NCBI GenBank assembly: GCA_021399435.1
Contig: JAJTUP010000175.1
Span: 1 to 42,168 of the forward strand
Length of the DNA: 42,168 bases
Direction of reading: 5' to 3'
From: Diaporthe sp. PMI_573
Lineage: Eukaryota > Ascomycota > Sordariomycetes > Diaporthales > Diaporthaceae
The notes below the pieces were generated by a model. The model did no database searches, was not told where the DNA came from, and saw nothing but the letters and a program-made list of their open reading frames with translations. Shown here in pieces: positions 1-10,162 of the stretch (positions are counted from its first letter, which is position 1; the number at the start of each line of letters is the position of its first letter). The position numbers were made by a program, and so were the translations under genes.

Positions 1-835
1 TCTAAGACTTACCTGTAGATACTTAATAATAATAATTAAATATGGTTTCTAAAGAGTTATAGTACTACTAGTAAAGAATACTAATATATTATAGTAGTTA
101 TAACTTTAAGTAAATAAATTATATAGTATTTAGATAGTAACCCTATACTTTTTCTTAACTAGCGCCCCTAATAGTTATAGTTATTATAAATAATATAATA
201 ATAGTTAAAAGGTATTTAGTAGGTAGTTAAGGATTTAATAAAGGGTTTTTTTAGCCTTAAAAAGAACGTTTCTAAAGACTTTTATTAATTTATATATTTA
301 CTTAGTTAGATTCTTAAGGATATAAATAGGTAGGTCATTATAAGAAATATTTATAACATTCTTAAAAATATTTTCTTATATAATAAAACATACTAATAGG
401 CTTCTTTTTCTCCTTTTATATCTAATAAGTAAACTAGTAAGTATTAGGGTAAAGATTAGTAATCTAAGGGCTAATTATTACTACTTAGCAGTAAATATAT
501 CAAATATTAGTATATTAAATAATAATAATTATAGTATAAATATTACTTATCAAAATGGCTTAAAAGTATATAGTAATAGCAATAGTAATTTACCTCTTCT
601 TACCTTACTATTAGGGATTACTAAGTAATTATTAATTAGTATTAGTTAGGTATATAAACGAGTAATTATTTAAAAGATACTAAAGTAGCTATAAATAGCT
701 TTAATTTAGTAGTAGTATTATATATTACTTCTAGCTATCCTTAGTAGGTACTAAAGCCCCTACCTAAATATTAGCTAAAAGTATTAATTAATCTAGTTAA
801 CTAATCTACTATATATAGACCCTTTTGTTAAACGG
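1..835. repeat. AT-rich RIP-degraded repeat DNA, no gene
   Basis: The sequence is AT-rich with very frequent TA dinucleotides and stop codons in all frames, as expected of RIP-damaged repeat DNA. No protein family could be read in it. The last ~200 bp (about 636-835) is an inverted, more mutated copy of 30870-31055: both carry the run from GTCTATATA through a GGTGGG/CCCACC-type inverted repeat to a shared TTACTCGTTTATATA. The solo LTR that follows ends this homology. Confidence 0.6.
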
Positions 836-1357
836 AAACGCTTGTGTGGGCGCTGCACGTAAGGGGTTACCCTAGACTTCACGTAGGGAGTTACCCTAGA
901 CTTGGCACTTTTTCGGCTAAGTGCCTATGTGGCGTGCGCGCCGGCAGATGAGTTTGGTGGCCGTGAGTCGATTTTTTGGGCTATTGTAAGACCCTAACTT
1001 CGAACCTCTGCATTCCCCTTATTTCTTACCCAAAAAGCATGTAACCTAGTTTATTAGATAGCCTGATTTCTGAAGTTTATTTATATTTAGTTTGGTTACT
1101 GTCAGGGTTAGGGTTGGCTGGTTATTTAAAGCCAAAGATAGTGGGTCCGAGGGCCGAATTTTCCGGCCTCCCTATCTGCGCACCAGAGCCAACCACAGCG
1201 TGTCTAGGGTTGAGACGATGTCGGAGGGACTGTGAGGAGGGCTGACAGAAGCCCACTCGAATTCAATACAAAGTTGTCCAAACCACTCTCAAGCGTCCCA
1301 ACAAGACCTCAGTGCACCCTACTGCTACCTGACTCCCATTCGATCCACCAACCTTCA
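836..1357 (+). repeat. Solo-LTR-like element, copy 1
   Basis: This is one of three related ~0.53-kb copies (the others are at 3771-4321 and, inverted, 29262-29801). It starts TGTTAAACGGAAACGC and ends ACCTTCA, giving the TG...CA ends of an LTR. It holds a direct duplication of GTTACCCTAGACTT and a short TTAGGGTTAGGG-like stretch. The orientation is guessed from an ATTCAATACAAAG-type stretch near the 3' end, like the post-polyadenylation part of fungal LTRs. No internal element with primer site or pol is attached and no target duplication is clear, so a solo LTR is likely. This copy is the least RIP-damaged of the three. A MITE-like element is an alternative. Confidence 0.6.
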
Positions 1358-2050
1358 GACTAAATAAAACCTGTAATGTTTTAGGGGTCCTTCTTATAGT
1401 TCTTGCTAAATTCCTTAAATTCATCCTACTTATAATAGTTGAAAGTAGAACGATCCTCCTCTAATTAGGACTTTATATATATATCTTAGTGGTTTTGGTA
1501 TTCCTTATCTACATAGTCTAAGGCGTAGATAACCTTCGTGTAATCATTATAGAGTAATTAGGGTTAAGAGATATAGGCCTATTTAAGGTCTATTATCTAG
1601 CTATTATATTACTAGAGGGAGTAGCCTATAGGTAAAGTAGTAATATTAGCGAGTTTAAGGTCCTTTAGTTGCTTCTTAGAGAGTATTTTGGCTGTATTTA
1701 AAAGATCAAGCTACTATTATAGGCGGAGGTTTTCTTGCTAAAGCCGGGTGGTCTCTTTCTATTAGAGGGTTTCTAAACTCCCTTTGCTATTACTAGGACT
1801 TTCTTAGGATACCCCCCTAGGGGGATTACTTCTTAGTGGTATCGTGGGTAGCATAAAGAGAAGAATTAGAATTGTTACGAGTATAGGTACTAGGTATAAT
1901 AGTTACCCAAGGGTTAAGGGAGAAGGTCTGATATTAGGTATAGGTAGGTTGCAAAACTAATTCTTGCTGCCCTTGTAAGTGGGTCGTAAAACCTTTAGGC
2001 CCTCCTTTTAAGGGCACGAGCCACGCTAGCCACTAGTTACCATTTAGGCC
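1358..2050 (-). repeat. Gag-like retroelement fragment, copy 1
   Basis: This fragment shares extended similarity with 41540-42168 (inverted) and with 3421-3770 plus 4322-4750. Read on the minus strand it looks like a degraded gag-type protein: a Ser/Asn-rich start, a Gln/Leu/Glu coiled-coil-like stretch, a segment resembling TTLPIGYS, and a region like ALNHVDKKCQNR followed by acidic/aromatic residues. Premature stops fit C-to-T RIP changes. The family is not certain; Gag of an LTR retrotransposon is my best guess. It abuts solo LTR copy 1 on one side and the pogo pseudogene on the other. Confidence 0.45.
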
Positions 2051-3307
2051 TTATATTAGAGTTAATTAAAAAGCTGCCTCTATTAAGTTATATAGTATCT
2101 GGAAGACCCAAGGTATAGGTAGTGTTAGGGAGCCCAGCCGTGTTGTTAGCGTTCAAACCTTAATATCTAGCTTGGAAAGTATAGCTTCTTAGTTAAATGG
2201 GATTAGGCCTATACCTCTAAAAGCCCTTTTAATAGTTTTTAGCTTAAAAACCTTCTTATATATAGCTTGGAAGGCGAGAAAGAACTCGGTCTTATTAATG
2301 TAGATAATTTAGGCCTTGCTAAACTAAGCAATTTCCATACTATAAGCCTTCTTTAGTGGACTAAAACATCCAATATTAAGTAGCTAAAGTAGATAAGATA
2401 AGTGAGGAGGTATATAGAGGATAATAATGTTCTTCGACTTATAATATTACTTAAAATCCGTAAAATGGTGGCTCCCATGCCTATCAAGAAGTAGTAGCTA
2501 ATAAACACCTTTTTTCCATAGTATAGTGTGTTTTTCAAAGTACTTAATCTATTCCATAGTAATAACATCAGTTGTCCATTTATTTAGGCTTGTTTCAATA
2601 ACCTAGTCGTCTAGAAGGCTGCCCTCAGTATACTAACTCGCAAGATATACCTTCGCCTTCACGATTAGTAACGGCGGTCCACACCACCTATCCCTACTAA
2701 TTAACTCAATGCCTGTTACTTATTAATGATTCCTAGGCTGTATTTATTTTGCTCTCCCTTGCCGATCTGAACGTGTAATGATGATTCTAGGTAAACCAAC
2801 GCCCATCATAAAGCTTAACTCGTCAAAGTTATAGGTATCATAATCAGGGATCCCGTATTTCTCACGTGTATTAGATACAAGGTTAAACCACATGTTTATT
2901 ATATCGGGATCTTTGTATAGGGCCCTCCTATAGTTGTATATATGATTGACGCGTGTTTTAAGATGTGTGTCTGACAGAACAAGTCTCTCTACCTAGTTGA
3001 GCCCGACGGCACTACTGCCACGGTCACGGAGTAGAGAATTTACCATATCTTCAACATCCTTGAGAACAAGCGAATATCCTCGCGAATCCTAGTCAAGTAT
3101 ATATTAAACAAGCACCTCCTCTTCTATTTTTGTCAATCTCTTACAGTTCGGGTAGGTATCGCGTCGTGTGGTTCGGCCGGCCATTCTATCTTAGATGGTA
3201 GAGCGAGGGATATTGTATTCCTTCACCGCACGTCAAATGCTTAGTTTTAGATTAGATTCAATAGCTTGAATAGCTAATTAAATAATGTCTTCTTGTATTT
3301 TTTCCAT
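2051..3307 (-). pseudogene. Pogo/Fot1-like transposase pseudogene
   Basis: This is a DDE transposase of the Tc1/mariner-pogo (Fot1) group, which would cut and paste its own element at TA sites. The start ATG is at 3305-3307 (MEKIQEDI). Readable blocks in order are an N-terminal helix-turn-helix-like region (RAVKEYNIPRSTI), the first catalytic Asp in NFDELSFMMGVG (about 2799-2830), TRSDRQGR, a WTTD motif, the second Asp in LLLLDRHGSHHF (about 2463-2492), and a PPHLSYLL...NIGCFSPLKKAY block (about 2345-2400). In that last block pogo enzymes have the third catalytic Asp, but here the codon reads Asn, a G-to-A change. Several TAA/TAG codons break the frame, so it is dead. The usual coiled-coil tail is missing where the gag-like repeat begins. 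Family identification from these blocks is secure; the exact element ends were not found. Confidence 0.85.
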
Positions 3308-3317
3308 TTTGAGGTAT

Positions 3318-3335
3318 GACGCGAAAAAACGCGTA
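3318..3335. other. Short hairpin upstream of the pogo ORF
   Basis: The inverted repeat ACGCG-AAAAAA-CGCGT lies just upstream of the transposase start codon, in DNA with little RIP damage. It may be part of the transposon's untranslated end. No function is implied. Confidence 0.3.
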
Positions 3336-3420
3336 AGGAATGTAAATAGGAGTGGTTAGCGGGAAAGTAGCCGACTCGGTAGGGTGGCCGGTTCGGTGGT
3401 GCTTGACGTTATTACTCTTT

Positions 3421-3770
3421 ATTTCCTATTCTAATTCTAATATTTTAAAATACTAGTAAAAGGTCTATAGGTCTTGGTTTTCTTATTAGTAGGCAGTATT
3501 AATTAAGCTTTAAATAATGCTTAATATACTTTAAGGATTCTTTTTAAAATTAGAGCTAAAAGTTTTAAACTTGTCTTACTTGTAATAGTTAAATATAGAC
3601 TTATCTCCTTTTCTTAAGGATTTTATATAAATATTCTAACGGTTTTAGTACTCCTTTTTAATATAGTTTAATATATATATTACTTTTATCTTATTGGTAT
3701 AAAGAGTTTATAATTATAAGATATAGGCCCTTTCTAGTTCTATTATCTAGCTATTATATTACTAAAAAAT
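3421..3770 (-). repeat. Gag-like repeat copy 2, first half
   Basis: This stretch is similar to 1385-1610. It is strongly AT-shifted and split from its other half (4322 onward) by a solo-LTR insertion. The bases AAAAT immediately before the insertion recur after it, consistent with a 5-bp target duplication. Alignment to copy 1 runs through the break. Confidence 0.5.
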
Positions 3771-4321
3771 GTTGTTAAACAGAAATGCTTAAATTTGGCG
3801 TAGGCCCTTTACGTAAAAAATTACCCTAGAATCCACGTAAGGAGTTACCCTAGACTTGGCACTAGACTTTTGACTATATACCCATAGGGCGTGCACACCG
3901 GGAGATAAGTTTGGTAGCTATAAGTTAATTTTTTAGGCTATTATAAGACCTTAACTTTAAACTTCTATATTCTCCTTATTTCTTACCCAAAAAGCATGTA
4001 ACCTAGTTTATTAGATAGCCTAATTTCTAAAGTTTATCTATATTTAGTTTGATTACTATCAGGGTTAGGGTTGGCTAGTTATTTAAAGCCAAAAATAGTA
4101 GGTCTAAGGGCTAAATTTTCCGGCCTCCCTATCTGCACACCAGAGCCAACCCACGCATACCCGCAGATAAGACAATGTCGGAAGGACTATAAAGAGGGCT
4201 AACAGAAGCCCACTCAAATTCAATACAAAGTTGTCCAAACCATTCTTAATTATCCCAACTCGCCTCCAGGCACCCTACTGCAACCCTGCCACACACATAC
4301 TGCTAAAGGTACTAATCTTTA
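3771..4321 (+). repeat. Solo-LTR-like element, copy 2, RIP-damaged
   Basis: This is a full-length relative of 836-1357. It begins GTTGTTAAACAGAAATGC and ends TACTAATCTTTA, where the ancestral ACCTTCA end has become CTTTA. It retains both GTTACCCTAGACTT-type repeats and the TCAGGGTTAGGG stretch. It sits inside a gag-like repeat and is flanked by AAAAT on both sides (3766-3770 and 4322-4326). The flanks are A-rich, so the duplication is suggestive rather than proven. Confidence 0.6.
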
Positions 4322-4760
4322 AAAATATAGACCATAGATAGCAAAGTAATATTGGCTAACTTTAAGTCTTTTGGCTTGGCTTTAGTAGCTAATTAAGCTA
4401 CTTCTAGGGTATTAATTTTCTATTAAAGAAATTAATTTTGTTTCTATTCTTATATAAGGGCATTATTAAGCTAAAGTATTCTTAAGCTGCCTTTACCATT
4501 GTCGGGACTTCCTTGAGACCTTCCTCTTTTTTTACCGGTTCTAGGTGGCATTATAAGTAGCGTGTAGAAGAAGAATTAAAATTATTACAGGCTCTGTACT
4601 AGGCACGACGGTACGGTAAACGGGGAGGCCAACACGTATATTAGGTATGTATTTGGTACAAGACTGATTCTTGCCCCCCTCAAGTCTGAGACGTGGGGGC
4701 TTCGGGCCCCTTTCTAGAAGGGCCTTCGCGGGGGCCACACCGGGGCTTCCGCGTGGCTTC
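4322..4760 (-). repeat. Gag-like repeat copy 2, second half
   Basis: This continues the alignment of 3421-3770 with copy 1 (1610-2040). RIP damage fades towards 4600, where base composition becomes GC-rich. The block with AAGGGGCCCGAAGC-type sequence on the minus strand is the less mutated counterpart of the AAAAGGAGGGCC block in copies 1 and 3, so this copy preserves the ancestral sequence best. Confidence 0.45.
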
Positions 4761-5230
4761 CGCCCGGTCGTGACACGGACCAACAGAACCATATAAGCCA
4801 CGGGCAAAATAGCGTTCCGCCACTAAGCCCCTTGCGCTCCGGTTCCCAGCCCCTTGGGCCTTGCTCTCCAGCACCCCCGCCGCTGCCATTGGCTTCAGCT
4901 TTCGTTAGCGTCATATACACGAGACCTCAAGGGGTGAAGTCCCTTGTTCTCCGGCTCCCCGTGCTCTATCGACAAAGCTTCAGCTTCCCTTAGCGTTATA
5001 TGCAGGAGGCCCAATGCGTCGAAGCCAGTCCCCAGAGTCAAGAAGACTCATCACATATATAACACCCCATGGGCCTTAAACTAATAAACTTCAGAGTGGC
5101 CTGATCTGTATGCGCGGCTAGCCCAAACTGGTTTTGCTCCTTCATACGCGAGTCATCTGCCGCACACACGATGAGCGCTTGAGGCCGTACAACAATCCAG
5201 TAATGTCCCCTGTGTACCACCGCTAGGTTG
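4761..5230. other. GC-rich block with 50-bp direct repeats, no recognised gene
   Basis: This block is GC-rich and not RIP-damaged, unlike the DNA to its left. It holds a diverged direct duplication: GCTTCAGCTTTCGTTAGCG at 4892 and GCTTCAGCTTCCCTTAGCG at 4977, each followed by related sequence for about 50 bp. Short open frames on the minus strand are Gly/Arg/Pro-rich and look compositional. It may be the undamaged 5' part of the gag-like repeat. Confidence 0.4.
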
Positions 5231-5871
5231 CCACCGCTTGGACATCGTCGCAAGATGTTCCGCTAGTGGCCATGGATCTACCGCGATACCACTTCTCCCT
5301 CTGGGAACCAAAGATTTGGAGCGGCCGCGAGGATGTACCCTAGCCTGGATCCTGGGGTCCTTTGGTTTCATCTTGTTGTTGCGCACAAGAGGGTGCACGC
5401 ATGGGCATCACCAGCTTGCCAGCTGTGAATGTCACACTTACTCGACGCTATGTCCCTGCGCCGGCGTTGGTAGAAGGCGCCACCGAAAGGTATTTGGGAC
5501 GAATGGTCCAGACCTGTGCCAAAGAAAACAGGAGGAATCAGGGTCATACACACGTATCCCAGATCCCAAGCTGGCATCGGTCGGTCAGCCACTCAAAATG
5601 GATCTTACCTTATTCGGCGAACGCCACCAATCCGAGCTCCCTTATAACCCTGGGCATTGTACTCCCACGTATGCCCTCTATTCCCCCTGAATGGGAGGTT
5701 GTTGTGTTGATTGAAAAGACTCCGATGTTCAAATTACTCCATCAAAGACTAAGATCGCGTCTGCATACAGCATCTGTTGCTTTTCTTCCTTCTCTTGACG
5801 TGAGGTCTCCAAACGGGCGTATTCGTCGAAGGCTTAACGTGTGAACTCCGTCGCGGTCGCATACCTCAATC
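5231..5871 (+). other. Upstream region of the receptor gene, no recognised gene
   Basis: Two overlapping plus-strand frames stay open for 150 or more codons here (5238-5690 and 5362-5844). Neither shows a recognisable domain or signal peptide, and each shadows the other. The stretch presumably includes the promoter and 5' untranslated region of the gene starting at 5872. No clear TATA box was picked out. Confidence 0.35.
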
Positions 5872-7285
5872 ATGGCTCCTCGTGATTTGAGACCCGATGT
5901 TTGGGTTAGCCTTGCCATTCCATGGTTTGCGGCGCTGATCGCCGTATGCCTGCGTATCTGGGCTCGAAGAATGACCAAGGTGTCATGGTGGTTTGACGAT
6001 TATTTTTCCATTCTCGGATTTGTAAGTGCGACATGCTTCAGTCGACATGGTGACATACATACTAAGTATACGCACAGCTCTTTGCGACAGGATACTCCGG
6101 GATCATGGTTGAGTGTACTACTTCCCCCCGTATGTGAAGAATTTGCAAAAGGCTGATAGTACTAACACAGGGACGCTTCATACATATATGGGTGTCTACC
6201 TACCTGAAGGTCTGTCGAAAGAAGAGCGCGAAGCCATCTTCCAGCAGTCGCGATTTCTCAGCTACTTCAATTCGCTCTGCTATGCAGCATCAATCGCGTG
6301 CTCCAAGATTGCGATTCTGTGTCTGTATTGGCGAATCTTCAAGCTTTCGCCCATCAGGATCCCTATTCTGGTTCTGCTAGGCATTGTTACCGTTTGGATC
6401 TTGATAAGGACCTTCATGCTCACCTTTCGCTGCGTTCCCGTTCAGTCGCTCTGGGACCATTCGATTACAGACAAGGTCTGCAACATCAACAGCGAACAAT
6501 TCTTCCTCGGAACAATTATGACGCATTTCTTACTCGACATCATAATTCTCCTTTTACCCCTCATTGAGGTATTCCGGCTACGCATGCACCTTGCACAGAA
6601 GATTGCCGTCGCTGCCCTGTTTCTTCTCGGTACCATGTAAGTTGATACCCGATAAATCGACATCGGATCAATGCATGGAAGCCAAGGCGGAGAGTCTGAT
6701 ACTAAACTTTTGGCCAGTGTTTGCATAGCGTCAGGCTTTGTCTTAGCTATCTTGGTAACCCCGTCCGAGCATGTAGCAGAAGAAACGTACGACTACACCA
6801 TGTTTTGCGTCTGGGGGTCAGTGGAAGTCAATATTGCTATTGTCTCTGGTAAGTATATGTACATATGGCTTTTGAATACGGCTAATATCTCTACAACAGC
6901 CTGTTTCCCGCTCCTCCGTCCCGTTTTCAAACTCATTTCCCCCAAAGGCGTTTTCAGTTCCTACGGCAAAAAAAGCTACCATATCAGTGGAAAAGGCCTC
7001 CCACTCAGCGGAAACAGTCACCCCGCCGATCGATCGAGAAATAGTACCAAGGGTATCTCTATTGTGAGATCAAGAAAGACGAATCCCGATGCTGACGACT
7101 CGAGTTCTACGTATCAGCTAGCTGATATGTCAAATGGGACATCCTCCGACTTTACAAATAAACAAACGCAGGACGGTGTACGAACGATTATCATGAGCCA
7201 AGGCCCTGACAGTCAGTCAGGTATAAGTGAGCCAGGCATTTTTGTTTCGAGCGATACGGTGGTGGAGTATGACCAACGTGTTTAG
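5872..7285 (+). CDS. PTH11-like seven-transmembrane receptor (fungal rhodopsin-domain family)
   Basis: This encodes a plasma-membrane protein of the large fungal PTH11/SAT4-like family, members of which act as putative G-protein-coupled sensors. The exons I infer are 5872-6021, 6078-6129, 6171-6636, 6718-6848 and 6900-7285. All junctions are in phase with GT...AG ends, giving about 394 residues. Seven hydrophobic segments can be read, from VSLAIPWFAALIAVCLRIW at residue 12 to the last around FCVWGSVEVNIAIVSACFPL. Family marks include WWFDDYFSILGF, the YMGVYLPEGLSKEER loop, KIAILCLYWRIF after helix 3, FRCVPV...LWD after helix 4 and EVNIAIVSACFPLLRPVF. The tail is Ser/Thr-rich and cytoplasmic. 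There is no CFEM domain. Intron 2 is uncertain: GTATGT at 6130 gives 41 nt, whereas GTACTA at 6115 gives 56 nt and a protein five residues shorter. The ATG context is TCATGG. The gene ends 2 bp before a hAT transposon, so the tail could be truncated. Confidence 0.88.
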
Positions 7286-7287
7286 GT

Positions 7288-7307
7288 CAGGCTGGCGATC
7301 AATTCAA
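7288..7307 (+). repeat. hAT left terminal inverted repeat
   Basis: This is a 20-bp perfect match, inverted, to 10143-10162. The next base outward on each side also pairs (T and A). Confidence 0.9.
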
Positions 7308-7430
7308 TTCAATCAATCAGGCCCCCTGATTGAATTGAATTGACGCTAACGCATCCACCTCACCATTGAATTGATCAATCCAGTCTCTACATTGAATTGA
7401 TTGACGTTGCATTGACGGAATTGACGCTAT

Positions 7431-9990
7431 TTATAGTACCCCTGTCTCTAAGTCCGAATCCGCCCTAGCCCCCATAACAAACTCCATGCCTCCGGGTTGG
7501 TTATAGAATACACTATGTCCAACCTCTTCAGATGTATCAATAAGACTATCTTCGGCCCTGATCAGCCCATTCCTTACCCAAGACCTCAACGTTTGCATAA
7601 TACCGATTGTGCTAGCTTCCATTCGAGTCCTTAGAGGAGAGACCATCTGGCCAGCCGCGGAGAAGAGCCGTTCACACTCCGCGGACATAGGAGGGATAGA
7701 GAGGATATCAAAGGCCATACGAGAAAGGCGAGGAAAGCTTTGGCGCCGTTCACGCCAATAAGAAAAGAGATCCGCAACGTCATTGTCTTCAGGCGAGGAA
7801 GTGAGGAGCCAACGTTTGTATTCGTCCGTAAACTCGGTTTGGAGCGAGGACGATGAAAAGGGTGGGCGTATCGCCGACGAAAGCCTCTCTGCCCTGTGTC
7901 TCTCAAGGGCTAACTGGTGGAGCTTTCGTCTTTTCACAACTAGTTCATCTTGATAATAGAAAATCGGGAGCGTCCGATACTCCCTTTCCTACAAATCGTT
8001 GACAATGGTCTTAGCATTCGAGAGCCAATCTAGCCGGTCGGCCCAAGTGTTTTTATAGTACCTCCACCGATACGCAGGATGGAGGATAGTAGCTGCATAA
8101 TATACCGGTGTCTAATCGAGGAGGGTATAGTATACGTCGAGCTTCTTCCAAGCAAGATTGACGTTTACCTTGAAGTACTCAGGATCTAGGTAATATTCTA
8201 CGGTTTCTTTCCACTATTTGAGCCGTTCTAGGAGATATTTGTATATTGTTACTATATCCTAGATATTTCTATATACCGCAATGTAACCGCCTTTATAGAT
8301 ACAATTCTAGGTATCCCCTTTAAGTATGAGAAGGGCCTCTTCGAAATCTATAAGTACTTAATTTAGTAGCTTAATGACCTTCTAGTCCTTCTCATCTAAT
8401 TAACTCTCTTTATAAAGATACAGCGGTATCTTGCTTACCGTGGTCTTCCTACTGTGTTGGACTTTTAAAACAGAAGCTTCTGCTTGTCTATAAGGTCCTT
8501 AAGGAATAGTCTAAGGCAAAGGGTATAGTAGACTATATAGAGGGTGGAAAGCTAATAGGTTTGGTTATTAACTACTATATTAAGTAGCTTCTTTACTTAA
8601 TTAATGGTATTATTAGATCTTTAATAATCTTTCTGTAAATTACAAAAAGCGTAGGTTAAAATATCTAAGCGATAAATCTAATAGACTAGGTTATAAAGCT
8701 TTCCGATAGGCTCTTTTTTTTGCTAGATCTTATATTAGGCTATATCGAGGGCCAGCTCTCTATTAACCTCCTCCTTAAATACGCTAACGCTATGGCCAAA
8801 AAGTAATACTTTAGCAATAAAGTTAAGTATATAATTAAAACACTGTATTCTTTAAGTCTTTAGTTTAAACCCTAGCTTTATATTAATCTCTTTTATTACT
8901 AAATCTATGTTTAAGGTATTGTTGAAGGTAAAGTAGCTAATTTTATTAAGGATCTTATAGCTTTTAAGAATCTTAAGAATCTAGGCTATAATATTCTCTC
9001 CTATATAACAAGCTCTTAGTTTAGGAAGACTAAAAATAAGTTTAGATAGATATTTATTGTTATTGGTATAGAAATAAATAATTTTGTATAAATGTATAAT
9101 GGTTGCGAGATTTTTATTTATTAAATAAAATATATATTTATCCTGGGACCCCTTTTAAGATCTTTATAATATAGGCTTTATTGCTCTTATAAATCTAGAC
9201 AATTTGCTTGTAGATAATGTTATAGCTAATATAAGCTTGAGTTTGTTTAATAGAAGGATTTAGGTACTTAAAAATATGCCGAAGCTATAGGTATTTAGCT
9301 TAGCGGAAAGAGCCATTGCTGTTAATTATCTACTTAATTAAAAGCTTCTAAAACTAACTCTTATTAAAGCATCTAATTAAGGCGTTTATAATCTCCTGCT
9401 CTCTTGGTTTAGAAATATCTAGGCCGAGTATAGCGACAATATTGCAAGACAGTGTCTTTTCGGCTACCCAGCTCTTTGCCTTTAGCTACTATCTTTTTCT
9501 AGACAGGTCCGTTACGCTATGCTCCTTAAATAGGTAGTTCTTAATATTAGATATGCCCTCTATATAGAAGAAAGTCGGTACTTTCTTCAGCTTTTAAAAG
9601 ATACAGCACCTATAAACCCATCTCTTTCTTAAGGTATCCGAGTTAAATTAGATATTATACCTGTATTGCCAAACCTAGGACTACTTTTGGCCTACTCGTT
9701 TTACAACTATATATTCTGGAAAGTACCTCTATAGAAAGTCTTTCCATAGGTCTTTGGCCTTCTTTTGGAATTATAGATCTGTCAAAGCCCTAGAGGAAGA
9801 ATCGGTAGTAAGGTATAGGTTGAGATTCGCGGTCTAGGCCATCCCTGTATAAAGATTTACGTAGATTGTTAATAACAAAGGGTTTGCAAATAACGTATCT
9901 TGCTCTAAACGCGAAAGGTCTACACCTGTTGGCAAGGTTAATTAAAGTAACGCTTTAGGGTTAGCTAGTTTTAGATATGTTATAGCCTTA
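7431..9990 (-). pseudogene. hAT transposase pseudogene with intact C-terminal dimerisation domain
   Basis: This is a hAT transposase read on the minus strand. The last 168 codons (7937 to 7431) are open and contain the hAT C-terminal dimerisation signature: WW/YW-type region, FPRLSRMAFDILSIPPMSA, ECERLFSAAGQMVSPLRTRM, then an LRSWVRNGLI helix. Upstream, broken frames still show VTDLSRKR, WVAEK, SCNIVAILGLDISKPREQ, INALIRCF, NSNGSFR, YLNPSIKQTQAYIS and a VPG...SRNHYTF block. These match the N-terminal to central part of fungal hAT enzymes, around the first catalytic Asp. Many TAA/TAG codons interrupt 8000-9900 and suit G-to-A/C-to-T damage. The enzyme is therefore inactive. The N-terminal boundary is approximate, and no BED zinc finger could be read. 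Confidence 0.85.
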
Positions 9991-10142
9991 TTTGGTAGAC
10001 CGGGAGGTTACCGTTTAATGCCGTTAATTTAATTATTAACGGACATTAATTGAATTAAAGGTGGGGCCAATCTAGGATTGAATTGATTGAATTGATGTAC
10101 GGACCATTAATTCAATCTAGATTGAAGATGTTGACGTTGACG

Positions 10143-10162
10143 TTGAATTGATCGCCAGCCTG
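10143..10162 (-). repeat. hAT right terminal inverted repeat
   Basis: This is the inverted partner of 7288-7307. The sequence to its right is coding frame of the truncated nucleoside-hydrolase-like gene. Confidence 0.9.

Larger units (their letters stand above)
7288..10162 (-). mobile_element. hAT-family DNA transposon with 20-bp terminal inverted repeats
   Basis: The left end CAGGCTGGCGATCAATTCAA (7288-7307) is repeated perfectly inverted at 10143-10162. Subterminal regions are packed with TTGAATTGA/TTGACG-type short repeats, typical transposase-binding decoration. The interior encodes a minus-strand hAT transposase (separate entry). hAT insertions make 8-bp target duplications, but the flanks here (GTTTAGGT left, AGCCGGCG right) do not match. 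RIP-like damage is heavy from about 8180 to 9950 and light at both ends. The element starts 2 bp after the receptor stop codon, and its right end cuts into the 5' side of an open frame. Confidence 0.88.

Noticed and set aside
1100..1115. TTAGGGTTAGGG telomere-like sequence
   Set aside because: There are only about two units, and they occur at the same place in all three solo-LTR copies, so they are part of that repeat and not a telomere or interstitial telomere array.
2353..2568. Hydrophobic 71-residue minus-strand ORF
   Set aside because: It coincides with the catalytic core region of the pogo transposase pseudogene and reads as part of that degraded frame.
5238..5844. Two overlapping plus-strand ORFs of 150-160 codons before the receptor
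   Set aside because: They overlap in different frames, have no domain, signal peptide or splice logic, and share no similarity with the receptor family.
7286..7440. AATTGA-rich stretch as a stand-alone minisatellite
   Set aside because: The same motifs occur at the other end of the hAT element inside matched inverted repeats, so they are its subterminal repeats.
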